This document shows, piece by piece, positions 8,507-16,431 of a stretch of 64,000 bases of DNA. Each line of letters starts with the position of its first letter. Position 1 is the first letter of the stretch. A model generated the notes under the pieces. That model did no database searches, was not told where the DNA came from, and was given only the letters and a program-made list of their open reading frames with translations. The position numbers were made by a program, and so were the translations under genes. This DNA is from an uncultured Mucilaginibacter sp. GTDB taxonomy: Bacteria; Bacteroidota; Bacteroidia; Sphingobacteriales; Sphingobacteriaceae. The stretch covers positions 92,624 through 156,623 of the forward strand of contig NZ_CAMLHX010000002.1 of NCBI RefSeq assembly GCF_946479965.1, given 5' to 3'.

Positions 8507-9121
8507 TTACATCTTATTGATTACACCGCATCCTATCCTGCTGCCCGAGTTGCCTGTAGGCTGGGTGGTATAGTCATCAACACCTGAGTGTACTATAATA
8601 GCGCGGTTTAAAATGTTGGTTTTTTCAGGGCCGCCAATTGTCCAGCGGTCTGTTTCAACCGTGAAAGTCGCTTTTCCGTCTTTATCCAGTTTAATATTGC
8701 CTATATCGCCTGAATGATATTTAGCTGAACCCCATTTGCCATGATCTTCCTTAGTGGGGTTCCAATGTCCATGGGCTCCTTTACCGGCATCGCCGCAATC
8801 GCCATGTTCATGAAAATGAACGGCTACGGTTGAGTTTGCTTTTTTAGGAACATTAAGGGTGAGCACCATTTCCACTTTATCGCCCTTGTGCGTAAATTTT
8901 GCAGTACCTGTAACTATCGTATCGGCTTTGGTGCCGCTCAGGTCTGCACTTGCGGATTCGTACATGGCCGTATCAGCCGGCATGGTTTGCATAGCCGTGT
9001 CCGACATTTTAGATGAATCTGCGCGTGCATCTACCTCTTCGGTTTTGTCGCCCGCGGCATTGCAGGCTGCCATAGCCAATGCCAGGCAAAAGCCAACGGC
9101 TGTTAAAAAATGTTTTTTCAT
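8507..9121 (-). CDS. sodC: Cu/Zn superoxide dismutase-family lipoprotein
   Basis: A 204-residue envelope enzyme that dismutates superoxide. Its lipoprotein signal has lipobox AMAAC with acylated C20. A low-complexity spacer rich in Met, Thr, Asp and Ala (25-60) follows. The SOD fold then shows copper ligands H102 and H104 in VHFHEHGDC, zinc-loop ligands around H119 (AHGHWNP), H127 and H136 with D139 (YHSGD), and the second copper-side H178 in IIVHSG. The disulfide partners C109 and C198 are present (GSRIGCGVI). All metal ligands appear intact, so it is probably active. It is divergent from a Crp/Fnr-family gene, 104 nt away. Confidence 0.92.
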   Translation of the reverse strand: MKKHFLTAVGFCLALAMAACNAAGDKTEEVDARADSSKMSDTAMQTMPADTAMYESASADLSGTKADTIVTGTAKFTHKGDKVEMVLTLNVPKKANSTVAVHFHEHGDCGDAGKGAHGHWNPTKEDHGKWGSAKYHSGDIGNIKLDKDGKATFTVETDRWTIGGPEKTNILNRAIIVHSGVDDYTTQPTGNSGSRIGCGVINKM

Positions 9122-9212
9122 GTGTTTAGTGTTTATATAAGCAATAAATAGCTTTCAAGTGAAAATTGTTTTAACGGCCTGCCGACGCAGTACCCGTATT
9201 AACATATAATGT

Positions 9213-9220
9213 TATTTTTG
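9213..9220 (+). promoter_or_regulatory. -7 box directly ahead of the Crp-family gene
   Basis: TATTTTTG matches TAnnTTTG and ends only 5 nt before the ATG at 9226. Transcription would start at or next to the start codon, giving a leaderless mRNA. Confidence 0.45.
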
Positions 9221-9225
9221 GGTAA

Positions 9226-9813
9226 ATGTGGGACATATTATATCAGAACATAAATAAGCTGGGCGTTGTACTTGACGACGAGGAAAAAGCTATACTGCAA
9301 CAACTGTTCAAATACCGAAAGTTTAGAAAAGGACAGTACATTGTTCAGCAGGGTGATGTTGTTAAGTACGAAACTTTTATTATTAGTGGGGTAACCCGCA
9401 CCTATACCGTGGATGAAAAAGGCCAGGAACACATTATTTCTTTCGGTGCTGAGGGATGGTGGACAGGCGATCTTTATAGCTTCAACACGCAAAACCCTAC
9501 ATCATTCAATATTGATTGTATTGCCGAAACGGAGGTTTTACAAATAACTAAACCGGCATTAGACGAACTTTGCCTTAAGGTGCCTAAAATGAATATTTAC
9601 TACCGCGATCTTTACCGCAACGCGGTCATCGCTTTTAATAAACGGATGCAATCAACGCTTGAAAAAAGCGCACTGGAACGTTATGAAGAGTTCAGGCAAA
9701 ATTATCCGCTTATTGAACAGCGGGTGGCTAACCACCAAATAGCCTCTTTTTTAGGTATTACACCCCAAAGCCTGAGCCGTATACGCAGGCAAACGGCAAA
9801 CCTAAAAAGTTAA
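9226..9813 (+). CDS. Crp/Fnr-family transcriptional regulator
   Basis: A 195-residue DNA-binding protein. The N-terminal cyclic-nucleotide-binding-like beta-roll (about 20-120) contains FRKGQYIVQQGD and the aromatic-rich FGAEGWWTGDLYSF. The C-terminal winged helix is visible as VANHQIASFLGITPQSLSRI (about 170-190). The roll lacks the classic RxAx cAMP-binding arginine and there is no cysteine cluster, so the ligand is unknown. Such single-domain regulators are common in this phylum. It sits between sodC (divergent) and doxX, whose promoter carries palindromes that it might bind; that is inference from position. Confidence 0.9.
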   Translation: MWDILYQNINKLGVVLDDEEKAILQQLFKYRKFRKGQYIVQQGDVVKYETFIISGVTRTYTVDEKGQEHIISFGAEGWWTGDLYSFNTQNPTSFNIDCIAETEVLQITKPALDELCLKVPKMNIYYRDLYRNAVIAFNKRMQSTLEKSALERYEEFRQNYPLIEQRVANHQIASFLGITPQSLSRIRRQTANLKS

Positions 9814-9817
9814 CCTC

Positions 9818-9838
9818 GGGTAACGTAATTACTTACCC
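9818..9838. promoter_or_regulatory. Palindrome upstream of the doxX promoter
   Basis: GGGTAA (9818-9823) and TTACCC (9833-9838) form an inverted repeat with 9 nt between them. It begins 4 nt after the Crp-family stop codon and ends 7 nt before the -33 element of the doxX promoter. It is a plausible activator or repressor site. Confidence 0.4.
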
Positions 9839-9845
9839 TGTGTTA

Positions 9846-9876
9846 TTGCGGGGCATTAGGCCTAAGAACATCTTTG
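9846..9876 (+). promoter_or_regulatory. Promoter of the DoxX gene
   Basis: TTG at 9846-9848 and CATCTTTG at 9869-9876 are separated by 20 nt, which fits the Bacteroidota -33/-7 layout with one mismatch in the -7 box. The -7 box is also the left arm of a perfect 9-bp inverted repeat (CATCTTTGT 9869-9877, ACAAAGATG 9892-9900). The right arm of that repeat covers the start codon. Confidence 0.6.
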
Positions 9877-9897
9877 TGTTAATAAATTAATACAAAG

Positions 9898-10377
9898 ATG
9901 AACACACCATTGACTAAAAAACAGCTGATATTTAAAACTGAAGACAATTATGCACCCCTTGTACTAAGGCTGGCAGCCGGCTTAGTTATGCTTGTACACG
10001 GATCGCAAAAGGTGTTGGGTACATTTGGCGGATATGGCTTTACCGGCACCATGAACTTTTTTACAGATAACATGCATTTGCCCTGGTTAATAGCGCTATT
10101 AGTTATAGTGATAGAGTTTTTTGGTTCTTTGGCCTTACTACTCGGTTTGGCAACCCGGTTGGCCGCAGCAGCTATTACCATTGTTGCATTAGGCATAGTT
10201 ATCACCTCGCACATTCAATATGGTTTTTTTATGAATTGGTATGGTACGCAAAAAGGCGAAGGCATTGAGTATTTTATACTTTACATAGCAATAACAGGCT
10301 CGCTCGTCTTCTCAGGAGGTGGTAAACTCTCTTTAGATAGGGTAATTGCAAGACGATATAATATTAAAGCCCGTTAA
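9898..10377 (+). CDS. DoxX-family membrane protein
   Basis: A 159-residue integral membrane protein with about four hydrophobic helices (residues 21-40, 58-80, 84-104 and 122-140). The family pattern LRLAAGLVMLVHGSQKVLG in helix 1 and FFGSLALLLGLATRLAA in the middle are DoxX/DoxD signatures. Members are linked to respiratory or redox roles, but the exact function is unsettled. The gene has its own promoter with a hairpin-like repeat at the start codon and lies downstream of a Crp-family regulator in the same direction. Confidence 0.88.
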   Translation: MNTPLTKKQLIFKTEDNYAPLVLRLAAGLVMLVHGSQKVLGTFGGYGFTGTMNFFTDNMHLPWLIALLVIVIEFFGSLALLLGLATRLAAAAITIVALGIVITSHIQYGFFMNWYGTQKGEGIEYFILYIAITGSLVFSGGGKLSLDRVIARRYNIKAR

Positions 10378-10428
10378 TGTCCAAATATCACTCGTGATTC
10401 CGGCGTCAGAACACCGGCGATATTTGAT

Positions 10429-10665
10429 TTATGCCGACAAGCCCGTATTAATATGGTTCTGAATTTTTTCAACTAAAGCGTTTAATACATCTTTTGGCAA
10501 TGTTTTACCGTCTACATGTGCACCACTTTCATTAATAACTATTTCGGCCACTGTTACATCATCTTCCAGGATAGCGTAATGACCAATATTTGGAACCACT
10601 TCAAATTCTCTGTTTTTATTACCTGATCTTACCGATACTAAAAACCTTTCGTGTAAACCTTCCAT
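10429..10665 (-). CDS. Small conserved-type hypothetical protein (78 aa)
   Basis: A short acidic-neutral protein beginning MEGLHERFLVSVRSGNKNRE and ending in a helical stretch LVEKIQNHINTG. No signal peptide, membrane segment or cysteine is seen. The ATG at 10665 is chosen over 10695 because the extra ten residues (MLYKPLNLFV) look like translated leader. I recognise no family. Codon pattern and composition look like a real gene, but support is moderate. Confidence 0.55.
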   Translation of the reverse strand: MEGLHERFLVSVRSGNKNREFEVVPNIGHYAILEDDVTVAEIVINESGAHVDGKTLPKDVLNALVEKIQNHINTGLSA

Positions 10666-10777
10666 AACAAATAAGTTTAGTGGTTTATATAACAAGTAAT
10701 GTGGTGGTTATGTTTGAGGGGATAACCTTATCGACTGTACAAGTTATTAAACGGGAAGTGCGAATAGCACATTGGGT

Positions 10778-11353
10778 TCACTCGTTAAGTAGTGGAGCAG
10801 TAAGCAGTCCTTTGGCATTATTCATAATTATTTCCGTCAATGATTGGATCAGTTTATTTACACTGTTTAGAGTATCATTGTCGGTTATCTTACCTTCATC
10901 GTTCACTTTTGTTTTTACAAACGGGATGAGGAGCTGTGTGTCTGAAGTCATTCGTGCCTCAATTATTAATAATGTTCCTAAAAGGGATTGATGTGCTTTT
11001 TCGCCCGATAAAGAAGCCGTGATGAGCGCTACCGGTTTTTGTGAAAATTCCATTGAGGAAACTGTCCAGTCGATAGCATTTTTCAATGTACCCGGAACGC
11101 CGATCGCATATTCGGGGGTGCAAATTAATACCCCTTCGGCCTCACTCAATTGTTTGCGAAAATCTTTAACTTCTTCGGGGACCGATTCGTTATCCAAATC
11201 GGGATTAAAATGTGGAAGGGTTGACAGTCCTTCAAAAATAGTTATGTTAAACGACTCTGATGTAAGATCCGCTATCGCTTTTATAAGATTTAAATTGGAA
11301 GAAGTTTTCCTGGTACTTCCGCAAATTGCGAATATTTTTATTTCCTTGATCAC
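10778..11353 (-). CDS. NADPH-dependent FMN reductase
   Basis: A 191-residue flavodoxin-fold oxidoreductase. The FMN phosphate-binding loop is CGSTRKTSSN (about residues 10-19). The second signature, TPEYAIGVPGTLKNAIDW (about 99-116), is diagnostic of the FMN_red family (chromate/quinone/azo reductases such as YieF or ArsH relatives). The start codon is GTG at 11353. A -7 box (11377-11384) lies upstream, bracketed by a 10-bp inverted repeat. No neighbour reveals the substrate. The protein is soluble and cytoplasmic. Confidence 0.9.
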   Translation of the reverse strand: MIKEIKIFAICGSTRKTSSNLNLIKAIADLTSESFNITIFEGLSTLPHFNPDLDNESVPEEVKDFRKQLSEAEGVLICTPEYAIGVPGTLKNAIDWTVSSMEFSQKPVALITASLSGEKAHQSLLGTLLIIEARMTSDTQLLIPFVKTKVNDEGKITDNDTLNSVNKLIQSLTEIIMNNAKGLLTAPLLNE

Positions 11354-11396
11354 AAATAGCGTCAGTTAAATTCATTCAAAAATACATATTTGTGAT
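11349..11396 (-). promoter_or_regulatory. Promoter box flanked by an inverted repeat, FMN reductase gene
   Basis: On the minus strand TATTTTTG (plus 11377-11384) matches TAnnTTTG. ATCACAAATA (11349-11358) and TATTTGTGAT (11387-11396) are perfect 10-bp inverted arms on either side of it, the first covering the GTG start. This is a candidate operator pair. Confidence 0.45.
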
Positions 11397-11525
11397 TCCA
11401 CCCAGGCAGTTAAACGCTGTTAACAGGGATAATAAAGTAAGGTATAGCCCACAGAATTTTTGATGAGGCAAGATAGGCAAATAGCCGCTATTTGTTAATC
11501 GCAATACAGGGAATATGAAAATCAA

Positions 11526-11745
11526 GGGTGATCCGCACTGATCCAAAGTGATCCAAAATGATCCAAAAAACGCCGAAAAACAGCTAATTTTAATCTTTTA
11601 CAATTATCTTATAATCAGACACTTACAACAAATACACAGCTAATTTTCCTGACGAATAAGTAGTTTCACATTAAATAGTTAACTGCTTAATATTCAATAA
11701 AATAGCCTTTTATTTTTTTGGTGACGCATTTATTTTGGATCACCC
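11526..11745 (+). repeat. Dispersed word-repeat element, copy 1
   Basis: The 492-nt gap 11354-11845 contains this 220-bp element and no gene. Its ends are a perfect inverted repeat, GGGTGATCC (11526-11534) and GGATCACCC (11737-11745). Inside the left end four direct 10-nt words starting TGATCC lie head to tail (11529, 11539, 11549, 11559). The right end carries one inverted word. The middle contains TATAATCAGACA (11610-11621) and a 23-nt block (11646-11668, core CTGACGAATAAGTAG), both identical in the copy near 29.8 kb. CAGCTAATTTT occurs twice (11581 and 11638). No target-site duplication is seen. Confidence 0.75.
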
Positions 11746-11845
11746 TCCGCTTAAATTTTTAGTTTATCCAAACATCCGCAGGTAAAAAGTGTTTACTTTA
11801 CAATACAAACTCTATATTAGCACTTAACAACTACTTAAACGGCAC

Positions 11846-13234
11846 ATGGCTAAAATATTAATTATAGACGATGAGCGGGCGATCCGCAATACGTTACGTG
11901 AGATACTTGAATATGAAGATTATGAGGTTGATGATGTAGATAACGGCATCGACGGCCTGTCTATGATAAGCGAAAATAACTACGACCTGGTGCTGTGCGA
12001 CATAAAAATGAACCGCATGGACGGCATGGAAGTGCTTACCGAGGGTTTATTGCTTAAACCAGATCTGCCTTTCATTATGATATCCGGCCACGGAACGGTG
12101 GAAACAGCGGTTGAGGCCAGCAAAAAAGGTGCATTCGACTTTATATCCAAACCTCCTGATCTGAACCGTTTGCTTATAACCGTACGCAACGCGTTAGATC
12201 GTGGCAGTTTGGTGGTAGAAACCAAGGTTTTAAAGCGCAAAGTATCTAAAGTAAGGCCAATACTAGGCGAATCACAAACAATAGGCAAGATCAAAGAAAC
12301 CATAGAGCGCGTTGCCCCTACCGATGCCCGCGTACTGATAACCGGTGCCAACGGCAGCGGTAAAGAACTGGTGGCACGCTGGCTGCACGAGAAATCAAAC
12401 CGCTCAAATGCCCCGTTAATAGAAGTAAACTGCGCCGCCATACCGTCTGAACTGATTGAAAGCGAACTATTTGGTCACGAAAAGGGGTCTTTTACCTCCG
12501 CTGTAAAGCAGCGTATAGGTAAGTTTGAGTCGGCCTCCGGCGGAACGCTGTTCCTGGATGAGATAGGTGACATGAGCCAGTCCGCTCAGGCCAAAGTGCT
12601 CCGTGCCTTACAGGAAAGTAAGATAACCCGTGTTGGCGGCGAGAAAGAGATTGAAGTGGATGTGCGTGTTGTCGCCGCAACCAACAAAGACCTGCTCAAG
12701 GAAATTGAAGACGGTAACTTCCGCATGGACCTTTACCACCGTTTGAGTGTGATACTGATACATGTACCGCCATTAAGTGAGCGCAAGGATGACATTCCGT
12801 TGCTTACCCAGAATTTTTTAGAAGAGATATGCAGTGATTACGGCATGCCGGTTAAAAAGGTGTCAGAAGGCGCTATGGAAGCCCTAAAGGCCCTGCCATG
12901 GACCGGTAACATCCGTGAGTTACGCAATATGATTGAGCGCCTAATTATATTAAGCGATAAGACCATAACTGAGGATGATGTACGGTTGTTTGCCAACCCA
13001 TCAGCGCCTGTTACCGCTACGGCACATGCAGCCACAGCTGCTGCCGCTCCGCAAACAGACTTTAACCAGTTCAAAAACTTCCAGGAATATAAAGACCACG
13101 CAGAGCGCGAGTACATCAAATTCAAGCTGGAGAAGAATAACTGGAACGTATCAAAAACCGCTGACGATATAGATATTCAACGAAGTCACTTATACAGTAA
13201 AATAGAAAAATATGGTTTAAAGCGGGGTGAGTAA
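11846..13234 (+). CDS. NtrC-family response regulator (REC, AAA+, Fis-type HTH)
   Basis: A 462-residue regulator. The receiver domain (1-120) has the acidic pair D8/D9, phospho-acceptor D52 and K102. The AAA+ domain (about 138-375) has Walker A GANGSGKE (167-174) and Walker [11 protein letters not shown] (about 233-242). The C-terminal Fis-type helix-turn-helix contains [20 protein letters not shown]. The loop that normally reads GAFTGA and contacts sigma-54 is GSFTSA (214-219), so canonical sigma-54 activation is doubtful. No partner histidine kinase is adjacent. Expression may be affected by the repeat element ending 100 nt upstream. Confidence 0.94.
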   Translation: MAKILIIDDERAIRNTLREILEYEDYEVDDVDNGIDGLSMISENNYDLVLCDIKMNRMDGMEVLTEGLLLKPDLPFIMISGHGTVETAVEASKKGAFDFISKPPDLNRLLITVRNALDRGSLVVETKVLKRKVSKVRPILGESQTIGKIKETIERVAPTDARVLITGANGSGKELVARWLHEKSNRSNAPLIEVNCAAIPSELIESELFGHEKGSFTSAVKQRIGKFESASGGTLFLDEIGDMSQSAQAKVLRALQESKITRVGGEKEIEVDVRVVAATNKDLLKEIEDGNFRMDLYHRLSVILIHVPPLSERKDDIPLLTQNFLEEICSDYGMPVKKVSEGAMEALKALPWTGNIRELRNMIERLIILSDKTITEDDVRLFANPSAPVTATAHAATAAAAPQTDFNQFKNFQEYKDHAEREYIKFKLEKNNWNVSKTADDIDIQRSHLYSKIEKYGLKRGE

Positions 13235-13248
13235 TTCCCCGCTTTAAA
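13216..13248. terminator. Hairpin overlapping the end of the NtrC-type gene
   Basis: Perfect 12-bp arms TTTAAAGCGGGG (13216-13227) and CCCCGCTTTAAA (13237-13248) enclose the stop codon. There is no long T-run after it. It separates this gene from the MerR-type gene's own promoter. Confidence 0.6.
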
Positions 13249-13257
13249 TTAAAGTAT

Positions 13258-13265
13258 TACCTTTG
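13258..13265 (+). promoter_or_regulatory. -7 box of the MerR-type gene
   Basis: TACCTTTG matches TAnnTTTG exactly and ends 3 nt before the ATG at 13269, which predicts a leaderless transcript. Confidence 0.5.
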
Positions 13266-13268
13266 TGT

Positions 13269-13604
13269 ATGCCGTATAAAGAACGCGATATCAGCAAACT
13301 ATACTACACCATGGGCGAAGTTTCGGCCATGTTTGATGTTAATCCCTCGCTGATACGGTTTTACGAAAAAGAGTTTGAAGTACTACAGCCCAAGAAGAAT
13401 AAAAAAGGTAACAGGCTGTTTACTCCCGAAGATATTGAGAATCTCAAGATCATCTTCCACCTGATAAAAGATAAGGGCTACACTCTTAACGGCGCCAAAG
13501 ATCACCTTAAACAAAACATGCACGACGTTAAAGATAGCCAGCGTGTAATTGCCTCGTTAGAAAACCTCAAGAAATTTTTACTGGAAGTAAAAGAGCAGCT
13601 GTAG
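13269..13604 (+). CDS. MerR-family transcriptional regulator
   Basis: A 111-residue single-domain regulator. The winged-helix DNA-binding region is YYTMGEVSAMFDVNPSLIRFYEKEF, followed by GNRLFTPEDIENLKIIFHLI, the classic MerR continuation. The tail has a coiled-coil-like KDSQRVIASLENLKKFLLEV for dimerisation. There is no C-terminal effector domain or metal-binding cysteine, so the signal is unknown. The ATG at 13269 is preferred to an upstream TTG because a -7 box (13258-13265) overlaps the latter. This type is widespread as a single copy in Sphingobacteriaceae. Confidence 0.88.
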   Translation: MPYKERDISKLYYTMGEVSAMFDVNPSLIRFYEKEFEVLQPKKNKKGNRLFTPEDIENLKIIFHLIKDKGYTLNGAKDHLKQNMHDVKDSQRVIASLENLKKFLLEVKEQL

Positions 13605-13988
13605 TTAAGCCACCATTTCGGCAAACAGCCTTTGTAGTGTCTTTTCGCAATCGGCGGTTAAACCCGGATGCACTTTTGATGCCTGCACAATGGTACTACG
13701 GGTAGCCGTAAGCCATCTAAACCGCGAAGCTTCATCCAAAGCAGCTATAGGGCCGCAAGTGGCGTTTCCTTTAGTTATCTCGGCAAAGGCGTCTAAATTA
13801 GCCTTCACATCAGCAATATCCAGTCCATTTGCAAAAGCCGTAAGCCGTTCGTCATCAACCTTTATAATACATTGCAGAAACTTTGTGGTCTTGCAAAACA
13901 GTATCACGCCCACATTTATAAACTCCTCGCGCTCTACCCTGGGTACAACGCGGATAACGGCGTACTCAAAAACGTTTTTCACGGGCAT
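13605..13988 (-). CDS. DUF3037-domain protein
   Basis: A 127-residue cytoplasmic protein covering one DUF3037 domain. The family start is clear: FEYAVIRVVPRVEREEFINVG, then a hydrophobic VILFC. The ATG at 13988 is chosen because the family begins at this point; upstream codons belong to the overlapping gene. It overlaps the end of the HipA-like kinase gene by 23 nt in another frame, so the two are almost certainly co-transcribed and translationally coupled. Function is unknown. DUF3037 genes commonly neighbour HipA-like kinase genes. Confidence 0.85.
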   Translation of the reverse strand: MPVKNVFEYAVIRVVPRVEREEFINVGVILFCKTTKFLQCIIKVDDERLTAFANGLDIADVKANLDAFAEITKGNATCGPIAALDEASRFRWLTATRSTIVQASKVHPGLTADCEKTLQRLFAEMVA

Positions 13989-14760
13989 AGTTAGCTTCTT
14001 CAATAAAGGTAGCAGATGCAGCAAGGCGCATAATCAAAAACTGAGTATACACTTCTCGCTTTTGTACTGCTGTAAGATTTTCGTCCTCCAACCATTCAGC
14101 GGGTGTTATATCAACAATTTCCCGAATCTTATCTTCCGTTAATATCGCTTTAAACTGAGCGTCAACCTCATTTAGCTGTGTCGCCCAAGGCAGCAATACA
14201 TGATCTTTGATGGGTACGAATGGCCGTGTGGCTTGCTCCTGCCAGTTATCCCACGAATGATGAAAATATAGAGCAGCTCCATGATCTATCAGCCATAACT
14301 CTTTATGCCACATCAGCATATTGGTGTTACGGGGTGTGCGGTCAACATTGGTAATTAAACAATCCAGCCATACTATCTGCGAGGCCAACAATGACGAAGG
14401 CTGCGTAACAACGGCATCAAAAGTTATAGCCCCTGATAGGTAATGCAATGCCAGGTTAAGGCCCACACTTGCCTTTAGCAGATCCTGTATTTCTTCATCG
14501 GGCTCCGTACGGCCAAAGGCAGTATCTAAATTGGCAAATACAATTTCGGGAACTTTAAAACCCAACGCTCGGGCCAGCTCCCCGCCTATTACCTCGGCAA
14601 TGAGGGCCTTTGGGCCTTGCCCTGCCCCTCTAAATTTCAGCACATACAAAAAATCGTCATCAGCTTCTGCAATGGCAGGCAGCGAACCGCCCTCGCGCAG
14701 TGGCGTAACATAGCGGGTAACATTTACAGTACGTAAGGCAGAAGTCGAGGTGCTCATCAT
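13966..14760 (-). CDS. HipA-like protein kinase
   Basis: A 264-residue protein similar to the kinase core of HipA but lacking the N-terminal HipA domain. A lysine in the strand LYVLKFRGAG (K42) could bind ATP. The catalytic loop appears as NVDRTPRNTN (D140, N146), and WLIDHGAAL (D159, H160, G161) replaces the metal-binding DFG-like motif. These features suggest an active ATP-binding fold. HipA kinases of toxin-antitoxin modules phosphorylate glutamyl-tRNA synthetase; this shorter group has no established target. No HipB-type HTH antitoxin gene lies next to it; the partner here is a DUF3037 protein. Confidence 0.82.
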   Translation of the reverse strand: MMSTSTSALRTVNVTRYVTPLREGGSLPAIAEADDDFLYVLKFRGAGQGPKALIAEVIGGELARALGFKVPEIVFANLDTAFGRTEPDEEIQDLLKASVGLNLALHYLSGAITFDAVVTQPSSLLASQIVWLDCLITNVDRTPRNTNMLMWHKELWLIDHGAALYFHHSWDNWQEQATRPFVPIKDHVLLPWATQLNEVDAQFKAILTEDKIREIVDITPAEWLEDENLTAVQKREVYTQFLIMRLAASATFIEEANYAREKRF

Positions 14761-14829
14761 TGGATTCAGGTTCTAAAATTACTCATTTAAACTAAATACT
14801 TTTTGTAACTTATACCAAAAATTGCCGGT

Positions 14830-15795
14830 ATGCCTAATAGAATCTTACTAGTCTTCGCCATCACATTGATTACTTTTCTCCAGGTAAAGGGGCAGATAAC
14901 TTACCCGGATGCTTCATTACCCGCAGATACGCCACGCCTGTTTGCGCCCGGAATTATATCCGACGGATTGAATAATCGCGATTTTACCATTTCGCCGTCG
15001 GGCAACGAGTTGTTTTTTACGTTACAACAGCCGCGTTTTATAAGTAGTACTGTTTTGTACATGCGGAAGGAGAATGGCAAATGGAGCAAGCCTATGGTAG
15101 CGCCATTTTCGGGCAAATACCGTGATCTGGAGGCCGCATTTTCCCCTGATGGTCAAATAGTTTATTTTTCGTCAGACAGACCCTTAAAAGCTGGAGAAGC
15201 AAAAAAAGATTTCGATATATGGAAAGTTAAACGTCTGGCTAATGGTAAATATGGTGAACCCGAAAATTTAGGCAATACAGTCAACTCTGCAAAAGATGAA
15301 TTTTATCCCAGTGTTACCAAAACCGGCGATCTGTATTTTACTGTGCAAGCAGCTTACGGCAAGGGCAGCGAGGATATTGTTGAATGTAAACTAACCGATA
15401 AAGGCTATACAGCTCCTGTTAGTCTGCCCGAAGATATAAATACCAAATTTGACGAATTTAATGCCTTTGTTGATCCCGATGGACAATTTATAATATTTAC
15501 CTGCTATGGGCGAGCTGACGATATGGGTCGCGGAGACCTGTATATAGCACGAAAGGATGCAGCCGGAAAATGGTTACCCGCAAAACATTTGCCGGCGCCG
15601 TTTAATTCGCCTTTGTTGGATTATTGCCCTTATGTTACGCCTGATAAGAAATCCCTGTTTTTTACCAGCCCGCGCATTAATCCAATATTGCAGAACGGCA
15701 AACAAAAGGACTATCCCACAATAACGTCGTTACTAAGCAGCGCCGGCAACGGTGCCGATGATATTTATTGGGTAAAATTCAGCGAACTGCCTTAA
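14830..15795 (+). CDS. Secreted PD40/WD40-like beta-propeller protein
   Basis: A 321-residue exported protein. The signal peptide is MPNRILLVFAITLITFLQVK, then GQ. TolB-like propeller blades follow, each with a FSPDGxxVYFSSDR-type motif: FTISPSGNELFF, AAFSPDGQIVYFSSDRP, YPSVTKTGDLYF, AFVDPDGQFIIF and YVTPDKKSLFF. About five blades can be counted. Such proteins bind ligands or peptides in the periplasm or at the cell surface; no enzymatic residues are apparent. It is divergent from the HipA-like gene with about 70 nt between them. Confidence 0.85.
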   Translation: MPNRILLVFAITLITFLQVKGQITYPDASLPADTPRLFAPGIISDGLNNRDFTISPSGNELFFTLQQPRFISSTVLYMRKENGKWSKPMVAPFSGKYRDLEAAFSPDGQIVYFSSDRPLKAGEAKKDFDIWKVKRLANGKYGEPENLGNTVNSAKDEFYPSVTKTGDLYFTVQAAYGKGSEDIVECKLTDKGYTAPVSLPEDINTKFDEFNAFVDPDGQFIIFTCYGRADDMGRGDLYIARKDAAGKWLPAKHLPAPFNSPLLDYCPYVTPDKKSLFFTSPRINPILQNGKQKDYPTITSLLSSAGNGADDIYWVKFSELP

Positions 15796-15847
15796 CAGAA
15801 AATATCAATTATTTGTATTTTCACTAACTCAAGTTCGAAGGAAGACT

Positions 15848-16318
15848 ATGTATTTAAAGCTGATCAACAAAAACAAACAAGTGATATTATATGGCATTGC
15901 TCTTGCCGGTCTGCTAGTGTTGTTAAAATGGCTTGAATTTAAGTTGATCCTAGTAGACCATGCGTTTGAATTGTACGTCGGTGCCATAGCTGTCTTCTTT
16001 ACCACATTAGGAATATGGTTAGCATTGAAATTGACAAAGCCGAAAGTGGAAACCGTTGTTGTTGAGAAAGCAGTATATAAAGCCATGGCTGATTTTCAAG
16101 TAAATCTGCATGAAGTTAATAAGTTAAACCTAAGCTCACGGGAATTAGATGTATTACAGTTAATGGCCCAGGGACTAAGCAATCAAGAAATATCAGAGCG
16201 ACTGTTCGTTTCGCTCAATACCATAAAAACTCATTCATCAAATATATTTGAGAAGATGGAAGTAAAACGCCGTACTCAGGCAGTTGAAATGGCTCAGCGG
16301 TTGGGCATAATACCGTAG
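15848..16318 (+). CDS. Membrane-anchored LuxR-type HTH regulator
   Basis: A 156-residue protein with two transmembrane helices (about residues 12-30 and 41-63), a linker, and a C-terminal LuxR/GerE helix-turn-helix (about 92-152). The HTH is visible as LSSRELDVLQLMAQGLSNQE, followed by ISERLFVSLNTIKTHSSNIF. It has no receiver domain. A LuxR gene followed by a DUF4199 gene is a recurring pair in Sphingobacteriaceae, suggesting that the two membrane proteins act together. The signal is unknown. Confidence 0.9.
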   Translation: MYLKLINKNKQVILYGIALAGLLVLLKWLEFKLILVDHAFELYVGAIAVFFTTLGIWLALKLTKPKVETVVVEKAVYKAMADFQVNLHEVNKLNLSSRELDVLQLMAQGLSNQEISERLFVSLNTIKTHSSNIFEKMEVKRRTQAVEMAQRLGIIP

Positions 16319-16431
16319 TACTTTAGTGTTAAATACGTCATAATTATCAAAATCACCCTAAAGTATGAGTATAAAAACGTTTGTGCTCGCCAACTTTGTG
16401 CTTCAATCAAAGAAATCTTAAAACAATCATC

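Noticed and set aside
11526..11745. Classical MITE or insertion sequence remnant
   Set aside because: Inverted ends exist, but there is no target-site duplication, no transposase remnant, and tandem words lie at one end only. It is kept as an unclassified repeat.
11746..11845. Sigma-54 (-24/-12) promoter before the NtrC-type gene
   Set aside because: No GG-N10-GC pair with the right context was found in the leader.
12492..12680. Minus-strand open frames inside the NtrC-type gene and similar frames inside other genes
   Set aside because: They are shadows of strongly supported genes and show no domain, signal peptide or promoter of their own.
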